Origin: Bradyrhizobium sp. CCBAU 051011
GTDB lineage: Bacteria; Pseudomonadota; Alphaproteobacteria; Rhizobiales; Xanthobacteraceae
DNA length: 64,000 nucleotides
Direction of reading: 5' to 3'
Assembly: GCF_009930815.1 (NCBI RefSeq)
Contig: NZ_CP022222.1
Span: 5,932,501-5,996,500 of the forward strand
The notes beneath the pieces are model-generated. The model saw nothing but the letters and a program-made list of their open reading frames with translations, was not told the origin of the DNA and ran no database searches. The translations under genes and the position numbers were made by a program. Shown here piece by piece: positions 43,422 to 52,342 of this stretch (the stretch's first letter is position 1; each line of letters starts with the position of its first letter).

Positions 43422-43640
43422 GTCTACCTTTCTTTGGATTGAAATTCGTCCTGCGATTGAAATAAATGCGACGTGGGAAGGTTCGCGTCGCACAACAACT
43501 TGTGAACCGGGGAAGCGCCGGGCTCGCGGCAAAGTCCCAAGCGTGGTCTCGCGGAAGGGACGCCCGCCCCGCGACCGTTAGAATTGATCCTGGCTGAGCG
43601 GGACCGGGGCGGGCGTGGGTCGCGAGGGCTTCGCACTGAT

Positions 43641-43772
43641 CTATCTCGATCCGGCGACGCCGACCGTGCGGGCGTGCGGCATGAGGTCGGCGGTCCTTGT
43701 CACGAATATGCCGGTTGCGCCAAGGAGCAGCAGCAGAGCTGAGACGATGATGGCGAGGTAGAAGCGATCCAT
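43641..43772 (-). CDS. Small single-helix membrane protein
   Basis: A 43-residue protein, MDRFYLAIIVSALLLLLGAT then GIFVTRTADLMPHARTVGVA. One N-terminal transmembrane helix. A weak EcfG-like site (GGAAC-N16-CTTT at 43780-43804) overlaps the gap to the AI-2E gene. The ribosome site is weak, so the call is tentative. Confidence 0.5.
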   Translation of the reverse strand: MDRFYLAIIVSALLLLLGATGIFVTRTADLMPHARTVGVAGSR

Positions 43773-43811
43773 TGAAGTCAAAGAGGGTCGCTGGCTATCG
43801 TTCCGCTCGGG

Positions 43812-46214
43812 CTACTGAGGCACTTCCTGACCGACCGTTGCCGATGAGGCAGCAGGTGCTGATTTCACCGACGCATCTTCGTCCGCATCACTCGTTGTAA
43901 TGGTGGCTACGACATCGGCGGCCATCGTTTCAAGCAATGCGACCTCGTTTTCTTCCAGTGTGCGGGGTTCGGAGTCGAGAATGCAGAGCGCTCCCAGTAT
44001 CAGGCCGTCGGCTGCGCGCAGCGGCGCGCCTGCGTAAAAGCGCACGTCCCACTGCTTGATCGTCTCGTTATCGGCGAAGCGCGGATCGCGCTCGATATCC
44101 TTAATCACCAACGTCTCGTCGTTAGCCACAACGTAATTGCAGATCGCGTGTTCGCGGTCCATCGGCAGCAGCGTGCCTGCATCATCGGTGATCGCATCCG
44201 GCAATTTTCCGCTTTGTCCGACGAAGTATTCGCGGTCTTTATCGATAGTGGTGATCACGGCAACGCTGGTATCGAATACGTCGGCCGCGCGTTTGGCGAG
44301 TGCGTCCAGCGCTTCACGTTTGTCACCTTCCAGGACCCCGGTCGCCTTGAGCGCCTCGACACGCTCTGCGTCGTTGTCAGGCACGGGGGCTTGTTGGGCT
44401 GCCTTGGCTTCTTCAGGGTCGATGATGCGGTGAATACGATGAACCGCCTCCTCGACCGAAGTCACGACGGCATCGGCTTTGAGCTTTTCGAGGAATTCGT
44501 CGGTCAACAGTTCCGGCGGCGCCCTCCATAGCGCCAGAACGATGCGCATATTCGGCCATCGTCGTCGCAGACGCCGGCAGGCGTGGCGGGCCGGGATGGC
44601 TGGATTCGGCGTAAAGTAACTGAGGCAGACAATGTCCGCGCCCTTCAGGTCGAGCTTGGCAAGATAGTCGGCATTGACGCTTGCAGCGGGTTGGGAAGCT
44701 GCGGCGATCCCTTCGAAAGCGAGCGCATGGGCCAGCATCTCGCCGGCGAGGGCATCGATCTCCCATTTTCCTCCGATGCACAGGACCCTGGGCTTTGCCT
44801 CCGGACTCAGGGAGGAGGGGAAATCATCTCTTAGATCGTCGAGCAGCGTGTCCATTCCGCTTGCCAGGCGCAGGCGGTGCTCGGTGCTTGCGTTCTGAAG
44901 ATACTCCTCGCTTGCCAGACGAAGGACCTCAATGCCGATTGTATCGTAGAATGATATGACCGAAGACTTTTCGATCTCGGTGCCTGCGATCTCGACAGCT
45001 TCGTCGGCATCATTTGCAATCAGCCGCTGATAGATGCGGGCCGGAACATCCAGTGCAGGCGTCGAGCCGAGCATGGTGTCGAGGAAGCGTAGCTGCGGCA
45101 GATTGCGCCCGAGAACCAGCAGGCAAACCGTGAGGGGGGTGGAGAGGATCAGCCCTACGGGGCCCCAAAGCGCTGTCCACAATATTGCGGCGGCGATCAG
45201 CGATATGGCGGACAGACCGGTGCTGGATCCATATAGCAGCGGCTCGACGATGTTGTTGCTAATCAACTCGAGGGTGACGATCAGCGCAACGGTCCAGAGC
45301 AGCATGCTCCAGCCGCTGTCGACGGCAAAGGCGAGCGCGACTGGAAAGATTGCAGCAATCAGCGGGCCGACATAGGGGACGAAGCGCATGACCGCGCCGA
45401 TGGCGCCCCACAGCAGGGCGCCGGGTACGCCGAGGATCCAGAGGCCGGCAGCTAGCGGCACGCCGTAACTGACGTTTACGAGTAGCTGCATCAGAAGGTA
45501 TCTGCTGATACGTGCGCCAGCCTCCTTAATCGCATCGGTCGAGCGATGGAAGTTTCCTCCCAACAGGCGCAGCAACCGGTCGCGAAGATCGCCGATATCA
45601 AGCAGCGCCAGAAAGACGAAGATCAGGATGATGCCGGCGGTGGCCAGGGGCTCCGCTGAGCGCACAACCCAGGCAAACACCTGCTCGAACGGCGTTTGCG
45701 GTGTGGGGACGATTTCGACGCGCTGCGGCGCCGGTCCGTCCGCGGGTCTAGTGTCCTTTGACTCCACCTCCTTCTGTAAGCGTTCGACGGTTCTCAGCAC
45801 GCCGTCCAAAAATCCCGGGGCCTTGAGATTCTGGCGCAGATCCGACAGCTTCGTCAGTATTGTCGATTGGTAGGCCGGCAATTCGACGGCGATCGAACGG
45901 ACCTGTGCGCCGAGAATGACGCCTAGTCCAACCAGAGCGCACACGACGGTGACTATGACGAGGCTCGTTGCGAGCAGTCTGGGCAGGCCGAGCCGGGCAA
46001 GCCAGGTGACCGGCGGGTTCAGAGCGAACGTGATGAGGAATGCAATCGCGAGCGGTATGAGTATTTCGCGGCCGTAATACAGGCCGGCAAGGAGGATAGA
46101 GGCCGACACCAGAGCGGCCGCAACTTTTACAGTATCCAGTTCGCGAGACGTGACCGGGGCCGCGCGAACCTGGCTTGGTGATGGAAGCCCTGAGGCTGTA
46201 GGCAAATTATGCAT
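43812..46214 (-). CDS. AI-2E family transporter fused to a B12-binding-like region and a GAF domain
   Basis: An 800-residue protein. Residues about 25-360 form an AI-2E/PerM-type membrane domain with about eight helices (GREILIPLAIAFLITFALNP, GVPGALLWGAIGAVMRFVPY, WGPVGLILSTPLTVCLLVLG). About 480-600 resembles the Rossmann-like cobalamin-binding fold (RVLCIGGKWEIDALAGEMLA, GADIVCLSYFTPNP) but without the usual DxHxxG cobalamin motif. About 640-780 is a GAF domain (DREHAICNYVVANDETLVI, FYAGAPLRAADGLILGALC). It may be a sensor-transporter; the ligand is unknown. GGAG precedes the ATG at 46214, and a perfect EcfG-type promoter lies at 46235-46259. Confidence 0.8.
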   Translation of the reverse strand: MHNLPTASGLPSPSQVRAAPVTSRELDTVKVAAALVSASILLAGLYYGREILIPLAIAFLITFALNPPVTWLARLGLPRLLATSLVIVTVVCALVGLGVILGAQVRSIAVELPAYQSTILTKLSDLRQNLKAPGFLDGVLRTVERLQKEVESKDTRPADGPAPQRVEIVPTPQTPFEQVFAWVVRSAEPLATAGIILIFVFLALLDIGDLRDRLLRLLGGNFHRSTDAIKEAGARISRYLLMQLLVNVSYGVPLAAGLWILGVPGALLWGAIGAVMRFVPYVGPLIAAIFPVALAFAVDSGWSMLLWTVALIVTLELISNNIVEPLLYGSSTGLSAISLIAAAILWTALWGPVGLILSTPLTVCLLVLGRNLPQLRFLDTMLGSTPALDVPARIYQRLIANDADEAVEIAGTEIEKSSVISFYDTIGIEVLRLASEEYLQNASTEHRLRLASGMDTLLDDLRDDFPSSLSPEAKPRVLCIGGKWEIDALAGEMLAHALAFEGIAAASQPAASVNADYLAKLDLKGADIVCLSYFTPNPAIPARHACRRLRRRWPNMRIVLALWRAPPELLTDEFLEKLKADAVVTSVEEAVHRIHRIIDPEEAKAAQQAPVPDNDAERVEALKATGVLEGDKREALDALAKRAADVFDTSVAVITTIDKDREYFVGQSGKLPDAITDDAGTLLPMDREHAICNYVVANDETLVIKDIERDPRFADNETIKQWDVRFYAGAPLRAADGLILGALCILDSEPRTLEENEVALLETMAADVVATITTSDADEDASVKSAPAASSATVGQEVPQ

Positions 46215-46234
46215 TTTGCTCCGCCTCACACGAA

Positions 46235-46259
46235 AACGCGAACGGACCCAGCAAGTTCC
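46235..46259 (-). promoter_or_regulatory. EcfG-type promoter
   Basis: On the minus strand GGAAC, exactly 16 bases, CGTT: a full match to the general stress response consensus. It lies 21 bp upstream of the AI-2E fusion gene start. Confidence 0.75.
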
Positions 46260-46527
46260 TTCATGCCAATGTCGCGAGCGTGCCTCGTCACGCCGAACTG
46301 CCGCCGAAGCTCATAGTTGCTAAGGGCGGCCCGGAAAAACCAGATTCTGAGATCCGTTGGCTAGTGTAGGCATGGGCAGTTGCGGTTGGTTCAGAATCGA
46401 AAAAAATTCTTGGTGTGCCGCGTCTCTCTCTATTGAGAGAGGCGATAGGCCGCCAACCGCGCCCGCCTCCTACAGCTTCGGAACCATCGTGGTCCAGCGG
46501 GCTTGGTATTCAACAATGGAGTTTCCA

Positions 46528-46746
46528 ATGGCCGATAAGATCTCGACCGCCGAAGGCGACACGGGCAAGCAAGTTTTGCAGCGGCGACATGACGCCGGTA
46601 GCGGGGCGAACGAAACCACCGATGGATTAGACGCCACCACCGAAACATTGCGACATGCTGCCGAAGACACGCCGTCCGGTGCCTCGCCGGAGGATGTTGA
46701 GACCGTTCCAGTATTCGACCGGGCCGATCTTGCGCCGAAAATCTGA
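46528..46746 (+). CDS. Small acidic hypothetical protein
   Basis: A 72-residue hydrophilic protein (MADKISTAEGDTGKQVLQRR at the start, EDVETVPVFDRADLAPKI at the end) without a fold I recognise; probably unstructured. GGAG lies 7 nt before the ATG at 46528. The small membrane protein at 46800 follows 53 bp later, and a terminator after it ends the pair. Confidence 0.6.
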   Translation: MADKISTAEGDTGKQVLQRRHDAGSGANETTDGLDATTETLRHAAEDTPSGASPEDVETVPVFDRADLAPKI

Positions 46747-46799
46747 AGCCGCCCGCCGAATGTCAATGAAACGGCGGAATGAGTGAAGGGACCACGATA

Positions 46800-46952
46800 A
46801 TGGTTTTCAAGAAACACGGTGTAATCGTCGAGACGTCGACGGAAGCTCGCCAAGCTGAACCGGGTCCGTCGGTGTTATTGTTGCTTGTCGTTAGTCTGAG
46901 CCTCGCGGTCATTGTCATGGGCCTTGTCTGGTTCGTTTTCTTCCGTACCTGA
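46800..46952 (+). CDS. Small single-helix membrane protein
   Basis: A 50-residue protein: hydrophilic N-terminus MVFKKHGVIVETSTEARQAE and a long C-terminal helix (SVLLLLVVSLSLAVIVMGLV) ending WFVFFRT. AAGGGA precedes the ATG. It is the second gene of a two-gene unit ending at the terminator at 46982. Confidence 0.65.
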   Translation: MVFKKHGVIVETSTEARQAEPGPSVLLLLVVSLSLAVIVMGLVWFVFFRT

Positions 46953-46981
46953 GACCTCGCGGGCCTAGCCAGACGGTAGAA

Positions 46982-47011
46982 CGGCCCCAGCGCGGTAGCT
47001 GGGGCCGTTTT
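46982..47011 (+). terminator. Rho-independent terminator
   Basis: CGGCCCCAGC and GCTGGGGCCG form a perfect 10-bp stem with a 6-nt loop, followed by TTTT. It separates the plus-strand small genes from the converging DUF892 gene and may serve both. Confidence 0.88.
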
Positions 47012-47028
47012 CGTATCCGGTCCCTTGG

Positions 47029-47535
47029 TTACGCGGCTTTCGCGGTCTCGGCGTGCTGGTTGACCTCGGATTCCGCGAGCTGACTCAGGGCACTGTCCGT
47101 TGCCTTCTCTTCCTTAAGGGTTGCATCGAGCAACTTCACCGCGTCGGCATAACCCAATTCGTTTGCCCAGGTCTTGAGGGTGCCATAACGCGAAATCTCG
47201 TAATGCTCGACGGCCTGTGCGGCGGCGAGCAGAGCAGCGTCAAGGGCCGGCATGCCCTTGTACTCGTCCATAACTTCCTTGCCTTCTTCAATGATTCCCA
47301 TAATGGCATCGCAGGTCTTGCCCTTCGGCGTTTCGTCGATCGACGCGAATACCTGCTCCAGCCGCTCGACCTGGCCGTCGGTTTCGGCCAGGTGCTTTTC
47401 GAACGCAGCCTTAAGCTTCGGCGACTGCGCGGCTTTGGCCATTTTCGGCAGGGCGGACAGGATCTTCTTCTCGGCGAAGTAGATATCCTTCAGTGTATCA
47501 AGAAACAGATCTTTCAGTTCTTTCTCTCTAGCCAT
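47029..47535 (-). CDS. Ferritin-like DUF892 (YciE/YciF) protein
   Basis: A 168-residue four-helix-bundle protein. It opens with KELKDLFLDTLKDIYFAEKK and has EKHLAETDGQVERLEQVFAS and QAVEHYEISRYGTLKTWANE, with Glu/His residues placed as in ferritin-like di-iron sites. YciE/YciF proteins are stress-induced and widespread in soil bacteria; their reaction is unknown. A perfect EcfG-type promoter is at 47566-47590. Confidence 0.9.
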   Translation of the reverse strand: MAREKELKDLFLDTLKDIYFAEKKILSALPKMAKAAQSPKLKAAFEKHLAETDGQVERLEQVFASIDETPKGKTCDAIMGIIEEGKEVMDEYKGMPALDAALLAAAQAVEHYEISRYGTLKTWANELGYADAVKLLDATLKEEKATDSALSQLAESEVNQHAETAKAA

Positions 47536-47565
47536 AGGAGCCTCCAGGTTAAATTGCCGGTACCA

Positions 47566-47590
47566 AACGAGATTGCCGTTGAGTTGTTCC
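47566..47590 (-). promoter_or_regulatory. EcfG-type promoter
   Basis: Minus strand GGAAC, 16 bases, CGTT, a perfect match, 31 bp upstream of the DUF892 gene start. Confidence 0.75.
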
Positions 47591-47730
47591 TAGCCGAAGC
47601 CACTTTCGCTACGCGGACCAGTCATTCGGCCGCCAGGGTTTAGAAGCGCATTCCCAAACATGAAAAGTAGAGCCACCGTGACCAAGGCCGAGAGCAATAG
47701 CGATCCAAAGACAAACGGTTGGAAAAGAAG
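47590..47730 (-). pseudogene. Possible decayed small membrane protein
   Basis: A minus-strand frame ending at 47590 reads QPFVFGSLLLSALVTVALLF, then MFGNALLNPGGRMTGPRSES, a plausible one-helix protein with a natural-looking tail. There is no ATG, GTG or TTG in frame before the next stop, so it has lost its start or is chance. Confidence 0.3.
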
Positions 47731-47760
47731 AAATACACTGTTACGCCTCTCTGCCGAGCA

Positions 47761-48936
47761 CTATCTACCCGGGCGCATGACAACCTTGATGACGCCGTCT
47801 TCCTTGTCGCGAAACTTCTTGTACATAGCCGGCGCGTCTTCGAGGCTCGCGGGATGTGTAACAACGAAGCTCGGGTCGATATCACCGGCTTGGATAAGTT
47901 TCAGGAGCGGCTGGGTGTAGGCCTGGACGTGAGTTTGACCGGTCTTGATGGTGAGACCCTTGTTCATCGCGGCACCCAACGGAATTTTGTCGCCCATGCC
48001 AACGTAAACCCCGGGTATGGAAACTGTGCCGGCCTTGCGACAGCACATGATTGCCTCGCGGAGGACGTGAACGCGGTCCGTCGCCAAAAACGTCGCTGCC
48101 TTGACCTTATCGAGAACTGCGTCGGCCGCGCCGTGACCGGACGCTTCGCAACCAACCGCATCGATGCAGCTATCCGGACCACGCTTATTGGTTCGTCTCA
48201 TGAGCTCGTCGTAGACGTCCGTCTTCGAGAAATCGATCGTGTCGGCGCCGCCGGCCTCTGCCATAGCCAATCGCTCGGGCACCTCGTCAATCGCGATGAC
48301 GCGGCCGGCGCCCAGGATCAAGGCGGAGCGGATCGCGAACTGCCCTACAGGACCGCAGCCCCAGATCGCCACGGTATCGCCTGGCTCAATCTGTGCGTTG
48401 ACCGCGGCCATATAGCCGGTCGGGAAGATATCTGACAGAAATAGCGCCTGCTCGTCGGTTATGTTTTCCGGCACCTTGATCGGGCCCACATCGGCCATCG
48501 GGACGCGGAGATATTCGGCCTGGCCGCCCGCGTATCCGCCTAGCATGTGGCTGAAGCCGAACAGCCCGGCAGGCGATTGTCCCATGGCTTTGGCTGCCAC
48601 TTCGGCGTTCGGATTGGTGCGGTCGCAGCACGAAAACAGACCCTTCTGACAGAACCAGCATTGACCGCAGCTGATAGTGAATGGAACGACGACGCGATCA
48701 CCGATCTTCAGGTTCGTGACTTCGGAGCCAAGTTCGATAACCTCGCCCATATTCTCATGCCCGAGAATATCCCCGCTCTCCATCGTGGGCTGATAGCCGT
48801 CAAACAGATGAAGGTCGGAACCACAGATCGCACAGGCGGTGATCTTGATGACGGCATCGCGGGGGTGCTGGATTGCGGGGTCGGGAACGGTGTCTACCCG
48901 AACGTCGCCTTTTCCGTGCCAGCACAGTGCGCGCAT
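47761..48936 (-). CDS. Zinc-dependent alcohol dehydrogenase, formaldehyde dehydrogenase-like
   Basis: A 391-residue MDR-superfamily enzyme. The catalytic zinc site is seen in [14 protein letters not shown] and [12 protein letters not shown], the structural zinc Cys cluster in [18 protein letters not shown], and the NAD-binding motif in [20 protein letters not shown]. The long insertions around residues 110-140 fit the glutathione-independent formaldehyde dehydrogenase branch. The ATG at 48936 follows AAGGAGAA. An EcfG-type promoter lies upstream. Confidence 0.9.
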   Translation of the reverse strand: MRALCWHGKGDVRVDTVPDPAIQHPRDAVIKITACAICGSDLHLFDGYQPTMESGDILGHENMGEVIELGSEVTNLKIGDRVVVPFTISCGQCWFCQKGLFSCCDRTNPNAEVAAKAMGQSPAGLFGFSHMLGGYAGGQAEYLRVPMADVGPIKVPENITDEQALFLSDIFPTGYMAAVNAQIEPGDTVAIWGCGPVGQFAIRSALILGAGRVIAIDEVPERLAMAEAGGADTIDFSKTDVYDELMRRTNKRGPDSCIDAVGCEASGHGAADAVLDKVKAATFLATDRVHVLREAIMCCRKAGTVSIPGVYVGMGDKIPLGAAMNKGLTIKTGQTHVQAYTQPLLKLIQAGDIDPSFVVTHPASLEDAPAMYKKFRDKEDGVIKVVMRPGR

Positions 48937-48991
48937 TAGGTTCTCCTTATGGATCGGCATGCACATTCACGGGTCCATGTCGTCTGAGCGC

Positions 48992-49016
48992 AACAGCAGC
49001 AGGATGGATACGTTCC
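48992..49016 (-). promoter_or_regulatory. EcfG-type promoter
   Basis: Minus strand GGAAC, 16 bases, TGTT, 56 bp upstream of the alcohol dehydrogenase start. One mismatch in the -10 box. Confidence 0.6.
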
Positions 49017-49094
49017 AAAAATGCTCCTCGTATCCCTCAAGCTTTACACTGGGCTGTCCCGCATCTCGATCCAAAGCGTTGTTTGGCCAAATTT

Positions 49095-49119
49095 GGAACC
49101 GCTCGCGATGTCCCCCATT
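49095..49119 (+). promoter_or_regulatory. EcfG-type promoter candidate (weak)
   Basis: GGAAC, 16 bases, CATT, 24 bp before the BrkB reading frame. The -10 box deviates from CGTT. Confidence 0.35.
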
Positions 49120-49142
49120 TGAGAAGGTGAAAGGGCTCGCGA

Positions 49143-50022
49143 TGCTATGGTCGATTGCAAGAGATGCTGCGGGAAATTGGTCGAGCCATAAGGACGCGCG
49201 TCAGGGCGCGGCGCTGGCTTATTATTCCGTCTTCTCATAGGTCCCATCATCGTCATCGCAATCGCGGTCGCCGGTCTTTTTTTCGGTCGTGAGGCGGTGA
49301 GTGGGCAAGTTGCTGCGTCAATCAAGGACATGCTGGGCGACTCCGGCGCCAAAGCCATCGAAGCCATGCTGGCGGACGCCAGCCGGCCCCAAGAAGGCAT
49401 GTTGGCGACTTTCCTAGGAATCGGAACGCTCTTATTTGCAGCCATCGGAGTCGTGGTTCAGCTCAAGGACGCCTTAAACACCGTTTGGGAAGTGCAGGAG
49501 CAACCGGGACACGGCGTCTGGCAATTCATGCGCAGCTACGTCGTGTCATTGGCTGCCGTCCTGGCGCTTGGTTTTCTTCTGCTCGTGTCGCTGGTTGTGA
49601 CCACGGGTTTAGCTGCCGTTGGCAAATTTGCCGCTCCCTACATGCAGGAGTGGGTCCTGCACCTCATCAGCATCCTGGTCTCGCTGTCCGTGATTTCCTT
49701 GCTGTTCGCCATGATGTTCAAGTGGCTCCCGGATGCGGAAGTCAATTGGTATGACGTCTGGCTCGGCGCCATCATTACCGCCGTATTCTTTGAACTCGGG
49801 AAGGCTGCGATAGGATTTTATATCGGCAAACAAGGCCTGGAGTCGACCTACGGTGCCGCTGCCTCGATCATCGTTGTATTAATCTGGGTGTACTACACCT
49901 CCCAGATCATTCTCATGGCTGCTGAGGTTACCCGAGCATTTGCCAAGCACCGGGGCTCGATCAAGAAGCGAGATGCCGATAGTCTGCCAAACGTTGCGGA
50001 GGCGATCGCGCGAGCACATTAA
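49143..50022 (+). pseudogene. YihY/BrkB-family membrane protein, frameshifted
   Basis: The N-terminal part (MLWSIARDAAGNWSSHKDAR, GAALAYYSVFS) stops at TAG 49238-49240. Reading one frame over, IGPIIVIAIAVAGLFFGREA continues without interruption through the classic BrkB segments (LQLKDALNTVWEV-like VVQLKDALNTVWEVQ, GLESTYGAAASIIVVLIWVY, SQIILMAAEVTRAFA) to 50022. One base is missing after TTCTC near 49236. Without the lesion it would be a normal six-helix protein of about 292 residues. Pseudogene or sequence error. Confidence 0.8.
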
Positions 50023-50063
50023 GACAAAAGTGAACCGTTGCGCGTTCCTGCGGCGGAGGCGGT

Positions 50064-50730
50064 ATGCTGTTTAGCGGTTACATATTCGATCTCGAAGGCA
50101 CGCTTGTGGACAGCGTGCAGCAGAACCTTCTGAGCCTTCAGGCGTGCTTGGCCACTTCGGCGTTAGCGTTCCCTACGAGCTCCTGCAACTTTATTCCGGA
50201 CTAGACGGCGACCAAACCCTTCAGCTCGTAGCCCCAGACCTGAACGCGCGCGAGCGGCAGGAGGTGCTGGAAGCCCAAGGGAAAATGTACGAAGCAAATA
50301 CCTGGGAAGCGTTAAGGCGTTCACGGGTGTGCGGGATGTGTTCGAGGCTCTAAGGGAGGGCGGCGGCAGGATTGCGCTCGCCACGGACTGCAAGGGCCCT
50401 GAACTCAGCCATTACCGTTCGCTACTAAATGTCGATGATCTCATCGATGCCATGGCATGCGGGGACGACGTCGAACATGGCAAGCCGGATCCACGATTAG
50501 TCGGGCTGGCGCTTCGAAAGCTCGGGATCTCAGCCGGGCAAGCCGAGATCGGAGACACGCCGTACGACGCCGAGGCCGCGAGCGGAGCAGGCATTGCAGC
50601 CGCCGGGCTTCTTACAGGTGGGTTTGCCAAACAAGCGCTACTGGAGGCCGGCTGTTTCGCAGTTGCGGATGCGCTGCTTGAACTACCGGCGATCTTTAAA
50701 GCAGGTCGCTCTGGCACGGGATGGGTTTAG
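50064..50730 (+). pseudogene. HAD-family phosphatase, two frameshifts
   Basis: Three frames must be joined: YIFDLEGTLVDSVQQNLLSL (motif I, DxxGTLVDS; 50064 to about 50145), then GHFGVSVPYELLQLYSGLDG (to about 50297), then VRDVFEALREGGGRIALATD, CGDDVEHGKPDPRLVGLALR and IGDTPYDAEAASGAGIA (motif III and IV, to 50730). The first shift is near 50147 and the second near 50300. The protein would be a phosphoglycolate phosphatase-like enzyme of about 222 residues. It follows the frameshifted BrkB gene. Confidence 0.8.
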
Positions 50731-50777
50731 GCGGCGGCGAGAGACGCTGGGCGGCCGGCCGGGTTACGGGCCATAAT

Positions 50778-50802
50778 GGAACCCAAGCTGACGACGGCTG
50801 TT
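50778..50802 (+). promoter_or_regulatory. EcfG-type promoter
   Basis: GGAAC, 16 bases, TGTT. It overlaps an ATG at 50776 that would otherwise open the next gene, so translation should begin downstream, in line with the ATG at 50881. Confidence 0.6.
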
Positions 50803-50880
50803 GATGCCGACAAGTGCTGCGAGCCCCAAATCGTGATCGGGCGCAGCGGCGGAGGAACTGTGGGCCGGACTGGAAAGACG

Positions 50881-51363
50881 ATGAGGCAGACCTTGCGGGT
50901 TTCTCGCGAGAAGCAGCGCAAGGAGAAACCGACAGGGTTCGCCAAAGTGTTTGGGAATGTGGCCAACCGGACGTCGCAGGCTGCGGGCCACGCCTCGACG
51001 TTCATCATAGCTGCCTGCGTGGTGTTAGTTTGGGCCGTTACAGGGCCTTTGTTCGGCTATTCCGATACTTGGCAGCTTGTCATCAATACGGGCACCACGA
51101 TTGTGACATTCTTGATGGTGTTCTTGATTCAAAATTCTCAGAACCGTGACAGCGCCGCGATCCAGGTCAAGCTCGATGAACTGATCCGCGTCAGCGCGGC
51201 TCGTAATTCCTTCGTTGGAATTGAACATCTGACGGATGACGAACTCGAGGAAATCCGGACCAAGTGCGAAACCCGCGCACAGGCAGAAAAAACCGGAGAG
51301 GTCTCCGTTGAGAAGACCGGCGAAAAGGCGAGGCGGGCGGCCGATAGAGCGGTGGGGTCGTGA
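50881..51363 (+). CDS. Low-affinity iron permease family protein
   Basis: A 160-residue membrane protein with two helices (STFIIAACVVLVWAVTGPLF and WQLVINTGTTIVTFLMVFLI) followed by QNSQNRDSAAIQVKLDELIR, the signature of this family, and a charged tail. The frame extends to 50776, but a promoter overlaps that ATG and the extra residues are not family-like, so 50881 is chosen. Despite the name, an iron role is not proven for bacterial members. Overlaps the DUF1003 gene by 4 bp. Confidence 0.82.
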   Translation: MRQTLRVSREKQRKEKPTGFAKVFGNVANRTSQAAGHASTFIIAACVVLVWAVTGPLFGYSDTWQLVINTGTTIVTFLMVFLIQNSQNRDSAAIQVKLDELIRVSAARNSFVGIEHLTDDELEEIRTKCETRAQAEKTGEVSVEKTGEKARRAADRAVGS

Positions 51364-51899
51364 CAGCGCTAATCCACCGCAGGACAAACGCGAGATACTC
51401 AGATACGGCCACGCGTAACATCGAATCCATTTTGAAACTGGAGAAAGAAGACCAGGAGGCGTTATCGCCGTACCATCGTCTGTCGCACGCCATCGGTTGG
51501 TTCGTCGGCACCGTGTATTTCGTGGTGTTCGAATGCGCAATGGTACTCGGCTGGATCGCGTTCAATGTTGGTCTGGCGCCGACGCATTGGACTTTCGACC
51601 CGTATCCATTCCCATTGTTAGCCGTTGTGCTCGGGCTAGAGGCCGTTCTGCTGACGTCCTTCGTCTTGATACGGCAGAATGCAATCGACCGTGCATCCGA
51701 AAGACGCAATCATCTCGACCTTCAGATCAATCTGCTTGCAGAGGAGGAGGCGACGAAGGTTCTCAAAATGCTCGGAGAGATCGCGGTTCATCTGAAATTG
51801 CCCGTTCACGATCCAGACAACAAGGATCTCTCACAACATACGCAGGTCGAATCCATCGCCCGTGACCTGCGCGCGCGGGAGAAAAAGGAAGGCGAATGA
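51360..51899 (+). CDS. DUF1003 membrane protein
   Basis: A 179-residue protein with two helices: GWFVGTVYFVVFECAMVLGW and PLLAVVLGLEAVLLTSFVLI, followed by RQNAIDRASERRNHLDLQIN, the DUF1003 signature, and a soluble tail. GTG start overlapping the iron-permease stop (GTGA), so they form an operon under the EcfG-type promoter. Function unknown. Confidence 0.85.
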   Translation: MTALIHRRTNARYSDTATRNIESILKLEKEDQEALSPYHRLSHAIGWFVGTVYFVVFECAMVLGWIAFNVGLAPTHWTFDPYPFPLLAVVLGLEAVLLTSFVLIRQNAIDRASERRNHLDLQINLLAEEEATKVLKMLGEIAVHLKLPVHDPDNKDLSQHTQVESIARDLRAREKKEGE

Positions 51900-51951
51900 G
51901 TATCACACCATCCGCAGATTCGAGGTTACGGGGATGTGCGGGTGGTCCATC

Positions 51952-52342
51952 ATGTCGGCAACTCGACTGGAGACCGACGTCTTGATAGCCGAGAGCACTC
52001 TCGTGACGGTGTTGGGCGGGTTTGCGGCCCGCATTGACGTCGCTATCTTACCTGCCGCAAGTCAAGAAAGCATGGCCGCGCGACAGCACCGAGGATTTGT
52101 CGTGGAAAATGCTGTCGGCCGTGACGTCGGGCCTGGCGCTCTGGATCATCGATGGGCTTGTGAAGGTCGACAGGTTAATCGTGGCTGCAAACGGGGTTGG
52201 GGGACCGCTCTCGGGTATCGTGTTGGTCTGCAAGATCCGCGACATGACCGGCGATTATCGCCATGGCGCTGCGCAAGTGTGTCCAACAGCAGGGCGGCTG
52301 GGTAAAGCCTCTGAAAAGAATTGCAGGCTTTCGATTCGTTAA
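51952..52342 (+). pseudogene. SemiSWEET sugar transporter, frameshifted
   Basis: MSATRLETDVLIAESTLVTV then LGGFAA is in one frame; ALTSLSYLPQVKKAWPRDST, LSWKMLSAVTSGLALWIIDG and GPLSGIVLVCKIRD continue in another. The SLSYLPQVKKAW stretch carries the PQ-loop of SemiSWEET proteins, three-helix sugar transporters of about 85-95 residues. The shift lies near 52028. The tail after KIRD is unlike the family. Confidence 0.72.

Noticed and set aside
46478..46505. GGAAC in front of the small gene at 46528
   Set aside because: Neither a 16- nor a 17-base spacer leads to a CGTT-like box.
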